Below, piece after piece: positions 58,379-64,000 of a DNA stretch of 64,000 nt (its first letter is position 1; the number at the start of each line of letters is the position of its first letter). The notes under the pieces were generated by a model. That model saw only the letters and a program-made list of their open reading frames with translations. It ran no database searches and was not told the origin of the DNA. Origin of the DNA: Micromonospora echinospora (GTDB taxonomy: Bacteria; Actinomycetota; Actinomycetes; Mycobacteriales; Micromonosporaceae); NCBI RefSeq assembly GCF_014203425.1, contig NZ_JACHJC010000001.1, positions 806,001 through 870,000 on the forward strand. Direction: 5' to 3'. The position numbers were made by a program, and so were the translations under genes.

Positions 58379-59260
58379 TCACCGGCGCAGCGTCGTTTCC
58401 CGGGTCATGCGGGACAGCTTCTCCGGGTTGCGCACCGCGTAGAGGCCGCTGATCCGGCCGTCGTCGAGGCGTACCGCGACGACGGTGTCCAGCTCGCCGT
58501 CGAGGCGTACCAGCAGCGCCGGGTAGCCGTTGACCTGCACCGGCTCCATCGACGCCACCGCCGCGATCCGGTGCCATCCGCCGGCCAGCAGCCGGGCCAC
58601 CTTGTCGCCGCCGGTGACCGGACGGGCGAGCGCCTGCTTGATCCCGCCGCCGTCGCCGACCAGCACCGCGTCCGGGGCCAGGACGCGGAGCAGCCCGTCC
58701 AGGTCGCCGGTCTCGACCGCCCGCCGGAACGCCTCCAGGGCGTCGCGGGCCTCGGCCGCCGGGACGGTACGCCGGGGGCGGCGCGCCGCGACGTGGGCCC
58801 GCGCCCGGTGCGCGATCTGCCGCACGGCGACGGGAGTCCGCTCGACCGTCTCGGCGATCTCGTCGTAGCCGACGTCGAACACCTCACGCAGCACGAACAC
58901 GGCCCGCTCGGTCGGTGTGAGCGTCTCCAGCACCAGCAGCATCGCCATCGACACGCTCTCGGCCAGCGCCACGTCGTCTGCGACGTCGGGCGCGGTGAGC
59001 AGCGGCTCGGGCAGCCACGACCCGACGTACGACTCCTTGCGCCGGCCCAGTGTGCGCAGCCGGGACAGCGCCTGGCGGGTGGTGATCCGCACCAGGTAGG
59101 CGCGCCGGTCCCGCACCTCGCCGAGGTCGACGCCGGCCCAGCGCAGCCAGGTCTCCTGCACCACGTCCTCCGCGTCGGCCGCCGAGCCGAGCATCTCGTA
59201 CGCGACGGTGAAGAGCAGGTTTCGGTGCGCGAGAAAGTCCTCGGTGGCCTGGTCCGCCAT
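58379..59260 (-). CDS. ECF41-group RNA polymerase sigma factor
   Basis: 293 residues. Sigma region 2 (LLFTVAYEMLGSAADAEDVVQETWLRW) and region 4 (LTPTERAVFVLREVFDVGYDEIAETVERTPVAVRQIAHRARAHV), plus a C-terminal SnoaL-like domain. All three ECF41 hallmarks are present: WLPEP at 82-86 in the linker, DGGG at 203-206, and NPEKL at 278-282. In ECF41 the C-terminal domain acts both as brake and as activator, replacing an anti-sigma factor. ATG 59260 has GGAGGAG 6 nt upstream. A matching promoter lies 38 bp before the start. Confidence 0.92.
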   Translation of the reverse strand: MADQATEDFLAHRNLLFTVAYEMLGSAADAEDVVQETWLRWAGVDLGEVRDRRAYLVRITTRQALSRLRTLGRRKESYVGSWLPEPLLTAPDVADDVALAESVSMAMLLVLETLTPTERAVFVLREVFDVGYDEIAETVERTPVAVRQIAHRARAHVAARRPRRTVPAAEARDALEAFRRAVETGDLDGLLRVLAPDAVLVGDGGGIKQALARPVTGGDKVARLLAGGWHRIAAVASMEPVQVNGYPALLVRLDGELDTVVAVRLDDGRISGLYAVRNPEKLSRMTRETTLRR

Positions 59261-59297
59261 GGCTGGCTCCTCCACTGTCCGGCTGCGCTCCCCACCA

Positions 59298-59324
59298 GAC
59301 GCCGCCCGCCGCCGCCGTGTGACA
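59298..59324 (-). promoter_or_regulatory. ECF41-type autoregulatory promoter
   Basis: On the minus strand, TGTCACA (59324-59318), exactly 16 nt, then CGTC (59301-59298): this is the published ECF41 consensus as I remember it, with a perfect match. It lies 38 bp before the start codon of the sigma gene. Confidence 0.75.
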
Positions 59325-59358
59325 TCGGGTCGCTGTGGTGGTCCTCACCCGGCCCCGC

Positions 59359-59385
59359 CGTCACGCCGGGCGAGCCGGCGACATC
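59359..59385 (+). promoter_or_regulatory. Weaker ECF41-like promoter before the CMD gene
   Basis: CGTCACG (59359-59365), 16 nt, then CATC (59382-59385). Core GTCAC and spacing match; the -10 differs in one base. 42 bp before ATG 59427. Confidence 0.4.
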
Positions 59386-59426
59386 TCGTGTTCGTCCGAC
59401 ACCACGCCAGCAGAGAGGTCGCCACC

Positions 59427-59912
59427 ATGCAGACCCGATTCAACCTGTTCGACAACCAGGTCGCCATGACGTTCATGAAGCGCTTCGCCGGCGCGGGCCT
59501 GGTGATCCACCAGTCGTCGCTGCCCCGCACCGTCCAGGAGCTGGTGTCGCTGCGGGCCAGCCAGATCAACGGCTGCGGCTGGTGCATCGACATGCACACC
59601 AAGGAGGCGGTGGCCGGGGGCGAGAGCGCGGTCCGGCTGAACCTGGTCGCCGCCTGGCGCGAGTCGACAGTGTTCACCGACGCCGAGCAGGCGGCGCTGG
59701 CGTTCGCCGAGGAGGGCACCCGGCTCGCCGACGCCCATCAGGGCGTGTCCGACGAGACGTGGGCGCAGGTGCGCGAGCACTACGACGACGACCAGATCGC
59801 CGCGCTCGTCTGCCTGCTCGGGCTGATCAACGCGGCGAACCGGTTCGCGGTGCTCGTGCACCAGCGCGGCGGCTCGTACGAGCCGGGGATGTTCGCGGCG
59901 GCGATGAGCTGA
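59427..59912 (+). CDS. Carboxymuconolactone decarboxylase/AhpD-like protein
   Basis: 161 residues. Glu38, then Cys50, Cys53 and His57 in QINGCGWCIDMH, the AhpD-type redox-active CxxC-H set. The rest is helical (TKEAVAGGESAVRLNLVAAWRE). ECF41 sigma genes are typically linked to such a gene (the C of COE: carboxymuconolactone decarboxylase, oxidoreductase or epimerase); here it is divergent. ATG 59427 has AGAGAGG upstream. Probably part of an oxidative-stress or thiol response, which is inferred. Confidence 0.88.
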   Translation: MQTRFNLFDNQVAMTFMKRFAGAGLVIHQSSLPRTVQELVSLRASQINGCGWCIDMHTKEAVAGGESAVRLNLVAAWRESTVFTDAEQAALAFAEEGTRLADAHQGVSDETWAQVREHYDDDQIAALVCLLGLINAANRFAVLVHQRGGSYEPGMFAAAMS

Positions 59913-59925
59913 ACGCCGCGGCGGT

Positions 59926-59955
59926 GGTCCGGCCCGGGTTGTCCCGGGCCGGACC
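59926..59955 (+). terminator. Strong hairpin after the CMD gene
   Basis: GGTCCGGCCCGGG/CCCGGGCCGGACC 13-bp perfect arms with a TTGT loop, 14 bp after the stop. Confidence 0.75.
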
Positions 59956-60008
59956 GTCGCCGGAAAACGCGGCGACACCCGTGCTCCCCGGTGGCCATAC
60001 TGCTCGCC

Positions 60009-60473
60009 ATGAAGATTGCGGAGGCCCTTGCGCTGCGGGCGGATGCGGCGCGACGCGCCGAACAGCTCCGTGCCCGCATCACCGCGAGCGCCCGCTACCA
60101 GGAGGGCGAGACGCCCGCCGAGGACGCCTCGGCGCTGCTCGTCGAGGCGGCCGGGGTGCTCGGTGAGCTGGAGACGCTGATTCGGCGGATCAACCGTACG
60201 AACGCCGCGACTGTCGTGGACGGTGGCACCCTGACCGACGCGCTCGCGCGTCGCGACGTGCTGCGCCTGCGGCACGGCGTGGTCACCGCGGCAGCGGACG
60301 CCGCCGCGGGCGAGGGCCAGCGCGGCTACCGTCAGCTCCGGTCGGAGCTGAAGATGGTCCCGGCGTTGCCGGTGGCGGAGCTGCGCCGGCAGGCCGACGA
60401 GCTGGCCCGGCAGATCCGCGAGGTGGACACCACGATCCAGCGGACGAACTGGGAGGTCGATCTGCTGGACTGA
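60009..60473 (+). CDS. DIP1984-family protein
   Basis: 154 residues, all-helical. MKIAEALALRADAARRAEQLRARITASARYQEGETPAEDASALL, IRRINRTNAATVVDGGTLTDALARRDVL, then RSELKMVPALPVAELRRQADELARQIREVDTTIQRTNWEVDL. The family is named after Corynebacterium DIP1984; function unknown. ATG at 60009. Single gene. Confidence 0.85.
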   Translation: MKIAEALALRADAARRAEQLRARITASARYQEGETPAEDASALLVEAAGVLGELETLIRRINRTNAATVVDGGTLTDALARRDVLRLRHGVVTAAADAAAGEGQRGYRQLRSELKMVPALPVAELRRQADELARQIREVDTTIQRTNWEVDLLD

Positions 60474-60483
60474 CGAGTCGCGG

Positions 60484-60590
60484 AGCAGGTAGCCGACGTG
60501 GAGGCGTGCACGCCCCGAGAGCCGGCGGGCAATCCGGCTCACTCCTGGCGCGCCGAGGGCAGGCGCAGGGGTTCGACTCCCCGGCACACA
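60484..60590 (+). other. tRNA-like sequence element
   Basis: TAGCCGACGTGG (60490-60501) fits the tRNA D-arm (A box) pattern, GGGG-TTCGACT-CCCC (60568-60582) is a T-arm (B box), and a 7-bp stem GAGCCGG/CCGGCTC (60519-60525, 60534-60540) lies where the anticodon arm would be. The loop has 8 nt and no acceptor stem can be paired, so this is not a working tRNA. It may be a tRNA remnant or old integration site. Confidence 0.3.
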
Positions 60591-60703
60591 ACGCATGCCC
60601 AGCACGGGACACAGGTGACGGCGCACAGGGCACGGCACACCACCAGGTGCAGATCCACGACGGTGAGGGTGGGACAGGGGACTTCCGCGACTCGTCCCAG
60701 GCG

Positions 60704-61795
60704 TCATCGCAGGTTCCAGAAGAACGACCGGACGTCGTCGACGAACAGGTCCGGCACCTCCAGCGCGGCGAAGTGGCCGCCCCGGTCGAACTCGCTCCAC
60801 TGCCGGATCGTGTACGTCAGCTCGGCGATCGGGCGGACGGACCGGGTGATGTCGTGCGCGAACACGGCTACCCCGACCGGCGGCGGGCAGGGCGCGGGCG
60901 GTCCACCGAACGCGCTCTCCCGCACCAGCCGCGCCGACGACGCGGCGGTGCCGGTGAACCAGTAGACCGAGACGTCGGTGAGGATGCGATCCACGCTGAC
61001 AGTGGAGCGCGGGTCGGCCCACTCGGTGAGCTTCTCGGCGATCCACGCGAGCTGCCCGACGGGTGAGTCGTGCAGTGCGTACGAGACGGTCTGCGGGCGG
61101 CTGGCGTAGAGCACCTGGTGCGGGTGCCGCTGCGTCTTGAGCCGCATGATCCGGGCGAGCCGGTCCCGGTCCTCGTCGGACAGGCCGGCCTCGCCGGTCC
61201 ACCCGGGCGGCGGGGGCGTGGGCAGGTAGTTGAGGTGCACGCCGACGACGTGTTCCGGGTCGATGCCGCCGAGCCGGGTGGAGATCACCGAGCCCCAGTC
61301 GCCGCCCTGGGCGCCGTACCGCCGGTAGCCGAGCCGGCGCATCAGCTCGGCCCAGGCGCGGGCGACCCGGTCGACGTCCCAGCCGCGTTCCCGGGTCGGG
61401 CCGGAGAAGCCGAATCCGGGGATCGACGGTACGACCAGGTGGAACTGCTCGGACAACGGGCCGAGCACGTCGAGGAACTCCACGATCGAGCCGGGCCAGC
61501 CGTGGGTGAGGATCAGCGGCAGCGCGTCCGGGTCGGCGGCCCGTACGTGCAGGAAGTGGACGCTCTGCCCGTCGATGATGGTGGTGAACTGCGGATACCG
61601 GTTCAGCTCGGCTTCGGCCGCCCGCCAGTCGTACGTGGTGCGCCAGCGTTCGGCCAGCTCGCGTACGCGGGCCAGCGGGATGCCGTAGTCCCAGTCGGCG
61701 CCTGGTAGCTCGTCGGGCCAGCGGGTGCGGGCGAGGCGGTCGGCCAGGTCGTCGAGGTCGGCCTGGGGGACGTGGACACGGAACGGTTCGATCAC
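60704..61795 (-). CDS. Epoxide hydrolase (EHN plus alpha/beta-hydrolase domain)
   Basis: 363 residues. N-terminal EHN domain (VHVPQADLDDLADRLARTRWPDELPGADWDYGIPLARVRELAERW), then HGWPGS (oxyanion hole), YGAQGGDWGSVIS with the nucleophile Asp, and DRGGHFAALE with the catalytic His. Hydrolyses epoxides to diols; substrate unknown. GTG 61795 has AAGGACGG upstream. Divergent from the MarR gene across two matching operators. Confidence 0.9.
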   Translation of the reverse strand: MIEPFRVHVPQADLDDLADRLARTRWPDELPGADWDYGIPLARVRELAERWRTTYDWRAAEAELNRYPQFTTIIDGQSVHFLHVRAADPDALPLILTHGWPGSIVEFLDVLGPLSEQFHLVVPSIPGFGFSGPTRERGWDVDRVARAWAELMRRLGYRRYGAQGGDWGSVISTRLGGIDPEHVVGVHLNYLPTPPPPGWTGEAGLSDEDRDRLARIMRLKTQRHPHQVLYASRPQTVSYALHDSPVGQLAWIAEKLTEWADPRSTVSVDRILTDVSVYWFTGTAASSARLVRESAFGGPPAPCPPPVGVAVFAHDITRSVRPIAELTYTIRQWSEFDRGGHFAALEVPDLFVDDVRSFFWNLR

Positions 61796-61823
61796 GGCTG
61801 CCGTCCTTCGTTGGTCGCACAAA

Positions 61824-61868
61824 CGTTAGGGGGGCCAACGGTAGCGCGAATCATTGGGGACGCCAACG
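61824..61868. promoter_or_regulatory. Tandem operators in the epoxide hydrolase-MarR promoter
   Basis: Two 17-bp sites, CGTTAGGGGGGCCAACG (61824-61840) and CATTGGGGACGCCAACG (61852-61868), agree in 13 of 17 bases, 28 bp apart centre to centre. Both are imperfect palindromes (TTGG...CCAA type). Likely MarR binding sites. Confidence 0.6.
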
Positions 61869-61888
61869 TTTCCGGATAGGCTGGGCAC

Positions 61889-62350
61889 GTGGAGAACCCG
61901 GAGCCGGACCTCGTACCGACCCGCCTGGCCGGCCTGCCGAGCTGGCTGATCACCCAGACCGCCGTACGCGCCGGCCGGCTGGTCGCCGACGGGCTGGCGG
62001 CGGCCGACGCCCGCGGTTACCACTTCCGGCTGCTCGCCACGCTCGACGAGTTCGGCCCGGCCAGCCAGGCAGCCCTGGGCCGGCGCAGCGGCATCCACGT
62101 CAGCGACGTGGTGGCCGCACTCAACGAACTCGCCGAGCGGGAGTTCGTTGTCCGCGCCCCGGACCCGGCCGACCGGCGGCGCAACGTCGTCACCATCACC
62201 GCCGCCGGGCGGCGGCAGTTGCGGCGGCTGGAGAAGCGCCTCGCCGCCGTCCAGGACGAGCTGCTCGCGCCGCTGACGCCGGACGAGCGCGCTGACCTGA
62301 CCCGGCTGCTGGCGCGGGTGCTGGCCCACCACACCCGCCTGTCCGTCTGA
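61889..62350 (+). CDS. MarR-family transcriptional regulator
   Basis: 153 residues: GYHFRLLATLDEFGPASQAALGRRSGIHVSDVVAALNELAEREFVVRAPDPADRRRNVVTITAAGRRQL is the winged helix with the DRR wing. Helices before and after form the dimer. GTG at 61889. Probably represses the divergent epoxide hydrolase gene and itself, with a hydrophobic or epoxide ligand as inducer (inferred). Confidence 0.88.
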   Translation: MENPEPDLVPTRLAGLPSWLITQTAVRAGRLVADGLAAADARGYHFRLLATLDEFGPASQAALGRRSGIHVSDVVAALNELAEREFVVRAPDPADRRRNVVTITAAGRRQLRRLEKRLAAVQDELLAPLTPDERADLTRLLARVLAHHTRLSV

Positions 62351-62390
62351 TCGTCCGGCCTTCGCGCCCCGGTCGCTCCACCCTCTACCT

Positions 62391-62404
62391 ATATCGCTCT
62401 CGAT
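62391..62404. promoter_or_regulatory. Operator-like palindrome before the HTH regulator
   Basis: TATCG-CTCT-CGATA, 18 bp before ATG 62422, with a further GATA on the right. AT-rich in the promoter position. Candidate autoregulatory site. Confidence 0.5.
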
Positions 62405-62421
62405 AGTGATAACGTCCGGCC

Positions 62422-63024
62422 ATGGCGATGTCGATGGAGCGGTGGGCGGAGGTGGCGCTGCACCCGGTGCGGCTCCGCGTCCTGCGTGCCGTGGCGGGCA
62501 CCCGGGTGACCACTCACGACCTGGCCGAGCTGCTGCCCGACGTCCCGCACGCCACGCTCTACCGGCACCTGGCGACGCTCGTGAAGACCGGGATGCTCGA
62601 CGTGGTGGAGGAGCGCAAGGTGCGCGGCGCCGTCGAGCGGGTGTACGCGCTGCCCGCGCACGGCGCGGCGCTGGACCCGGCGGCCCTGGCGACGGCGACG
62701 CCGGAGGACCACGCACGCTACTTCACCGCGTTCGTGTCGAGCCTGCTGTCCGAGTTCTCCCGCTACCTCGCCCGGGAGTCCGTCGACTTCGTCGCCGACG
62801 GGGTCGGATACCAGCAGCTCGTACTGCACCTGACGGACGCCGAGCTGCACGAGTTCGCGGCCGGGCTCAACGCGCTGGTCGGCCCGCTGCTCGCCAGAGG
62901 GCCCGGCGACGGTCGGATCCCCCGGCTGCTGGCGACCATCCTGATGCCCGCCGATCGCCAGGCGACCCCCGGCGACACGCACACATCGGCGCACGACTCC
63001 GACACGACGAAGGGCGACGACTGA
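62422..63024 (+). CDS. ArsR-type (HTH_20-like) transcriptional regulator
   Basis: 200 residues. WAEVALHPVRLRVLRAVAGTRVTTHDLAELLPDVPHATLYRHLATLVKTGMLDVVEERKVRGAVERVYAL is a winged helix. The rest is helical (HARYFTAFVSSLLSEFSRYLAR, TDAELHEFAAGLNALVGPLLARG), a dimer or ligand part. No metal-binding Cys. Starts at ATG 62422 (or 62428). Overlaps the next gene by TGATG; heads an operon with an ABC transporter. Confidence 0.82.
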   Translation: MAMSMERWAEVALHPVRLRVLRAVAGTRVTTHDLAELLPDVPHATLYRHLATLVKTGMLDVVEERKVRGAVERVYALPAHGAALDPAALATATPEDHARYFTAFVSSLLSEFSRYLARESVDFVADGVGYQQLVLHLTDAELHEFAAGLNALVGPLLARGPGDGRIPRLLATILMPADRQATPGDTHTSAHDSDTTKGDD

Positions 63025-63395
63025 TGGCCTCCGTAATGCTCAACGGCGATGTGATCGACATCCGGTTCACCGGATGGGAACGGATGTGGGCCGGGCGGGA
63101 GCGGTTCGCGCTGCGCCTGGCCGCCGTGCGGCACGCCGCCCCGGTGGACGAGCCGATCCGGCTGGCCCGCGGCGCCCGGCGCGGGTACGCCGTGTCCGGC
63201 TTCGCCAAGATCGGCGTCTGGGGGCTGTTCGGTGGTCCCCGGCAGCTCGTGGCGGCCCGGCGGGGTCAGCCCGGCCTGCACCTGGTGCTGGACCGCGCGG
63301 CGGCCGGCGGGGAGTTCGACGAGGTGGTGGTCTCCGACCCGGCCGCGTCGGGCCTCGCCGAGACGATCGAGCGTGCGACGCGGGGCCGGCCGTGA
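63024..63395 (+). CDS. Small hypothetical protein in ABC operon
   Basis: 123 residues: VMLNGDVIDIRFTGWERMWAGRERFALRLAAVRHAAP, then GYAVSGFAKIGVWGLFGGPRQLVAARRGQPGLHLVLDRAAAGGEFDEVVVSDP and LAETIERATRG. A strand-rich, PH-like protein; no membrane segment or known motif. Overlaps both neighbours (TGATG at 5', GTGA at 3'), so it is in the operon between the regulator and the ABC ATPase. Confidence 0.6.
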   Translation: MASVMLNGDVIDIRFTGWERMWAGRERFALRLAAVRHAAPVDEPIRLARGARRGYAVSGFAKIGVWGLFGGPRQLVAARRGQPGLHLVLDRAAAGGEFDEVVVSDPAASGLAETIERATRGRP

Positions 63396-64000
63396 CCGGC
63401 GACCACCTGGCGATCGAGGCGTCGGGCCTGACCAAACGCTACGGCGACGTCACCGCCGTACGCGATCTGACCTTCACCGTGCGACCCGGCGCGGTCACCG
63501 GCTTCCTCGGCCCGAACGGCGCCGGCAAGACCACCACGATGCGCATGCTGACCGGTCTGGTGACGCCGACCAGCGGCGCCGCCACCATCGGCGGGCAGCC
63601 CTACGGCCGGCTGGCCCAGCCGTCACGGACCGTCGGCGCGGTGTTCGACGGCAACGCGTTCCACCCCGGCCACACCGCCCGTGACCACCTGGGCGTCTAC
63701 GCCGCGATGGCAGGTTGCCCGGACAGCCGGGTCGCGGAACTGCTGGATCTGCTCGGCCTCGCCCACGCCGCCGACCGTCGTACCCGAGGGTTCTCCACCG
63801 GCATGCGGCAACGGCTCAGCCTCGCCACGGCGCTGCTCGGCGACCCTCGCGTCCTGCTGCTCGACGAACCGGCGAACGGCCTGGACCCGGAAGGCATGTC
63901 GTGGCTGCGCGGGCTGCTGCGCCGGCTCGCCGACGAGGGCCGCACCGTGCTGGTCTCCAGCCACGTCCTGCACGAGGTCCAGCAGGTGGTGGACGACGTG
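63392..64000 (+). CDS. ABC transporter ATP-binding protein (3' end outside window)
   Basis: First 203 residues. Walker A GPNGAGKTT, Q-loop region near GAVFDGNAFHP (no Gln in the usual place), signature FSTGMRQRLSLA (LSGGQ variant) and Walker B VLLLDEPANGLDPEG; H-loop VSSHVLHE. Belongs to the exporter group with ATP-binding protein plus separate membrane protein (drug/lipid export type). GTG 63392 overlaps the preceding stop by GTGA. The permease should lie past the window. Confidence 0.92.
   Translation, partial: MTGDHLAIEASGLTKRYGDVTAVRDLTFTVRPGAVTGFLGPNGAGKTTTMRMLTGLVTPTSGAATIGGQPYGRLAQPSRTVGAVFDGNAFHPGHTARDHLGVYAAMAGCPDSRVAELLDLLGLAHAADRRTRGFSTGMRQRLSLATALLGDPRVLLLDEPANGLDPEGMSWLRGLLRRLADEGRTVLVSSHVLHEVQQVVDDV

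Noticed and set aside
60568..60582. tmRNA 3' end or working tRNA
   Set aside because: Only the T arm is convincing; no acceptor pairing, no CCA and no tag frame nearby.
59361..61838. 825-codon minus-strand open frame spanning CMD, DIP1984 and epoxide hydrolase genes
   Set aside because: Overlaps three well supported genes; no coherent domain.

Overview
The window is high-GC DNA in which nearly every codon ends in G or C. Many genes start with GTG and many neighbours overlap by 4 bp (ATGA/GTGA). The gene content (bldC, DUF3073, a split purS/purQ/purL set, an F420-type oxidoreductase, an ECF41 sigma factor, an actinobacterial Tad pilus operon) points to a filamentous actinomycete. I infer a Micromonospora-like member of the Micromonosporaceae; that assignment rests on general resemblance, not on a search. 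No IS element, prophage or CRISPR array is visible.

Layout. (1) 0-12.5 kb is a de novo purine region: the purB 3' end, purS-purQ-purL, a ComB-like phosphatase, then purF and purM. Between them lie a secreted S1 protease, a large membrane-anchored Gly/Tyr-repeat protein and a sterol-carrier-fold protein. (2) 12.6-14.0 kb holds a two-gene RiPP locus: a radical SAM/SPASM maturase (AmcB type) overlapping a 70-residue precursor (AmcA type). Its C-terminus carries four candidate cyclophane tripeptides. This is the most exciting system in the window. (3) 14-25 kb is core and housekeeping: DUF3073, an amino-acid dehydrogenase, BldC, an F420-type enzyme, methyltransferase, a beta-oxidation pair, an apparently circularly permuted substrate-binding lipoprotein, and several unknowns. 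(4) 25-28 kb holds a membrane protein/regulator pair and an arsenic locus (arsR, aquaporin, an internally deleted arsC, divergent cadI/arsI). (5) 28-31.4 kb shows decay: a frameshifted GNAT gene, a RidA gene with abnormal ends and a beta-propeller tail remnant. A LysR gene and three tRNAs (Phe, Asp, Glu) follow. (6) 31.5-39 kb is a carotenoid/light module: a B12-binding MerR regulator, idi, crtI and crtE, divergent from crtB and a photolyase. (7) 39-44 kb holds assorted enzymes and a VapBC pair. (8) 44-54.5 kb is a Tad/Flp pilus operon on the minus strand with a divergent prepilin peptidase. (9) 54.6-64 kb holds a GH65 glycoside phosphorylase/hydrolase, a DUF574-type methyltransferase, an ECF41 sigma factor with matching promoters and its CMD partner, an epoxide hydrolase/MarR pair with tandem operators, and an HTH regulator-ABC transporter operon that runs off the end.

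How the parts connect. purS, purQ and purL supply the subunits of FGAM synthase, and purF and purM supply flanking steps to AIR. The photolyase and carotenoid genes share a divergent promoter next to the probable light/B12 sensor. The ECF41 sigma factor has a near-perfect copy of its own promoter class and a weaker copy before its partner gene. A 19-19-19 bp palindrome occurs twice, each time between convergent genes. Starts were chosen from ribosome-binding sites and family length; alternatives are stated where doubtful.
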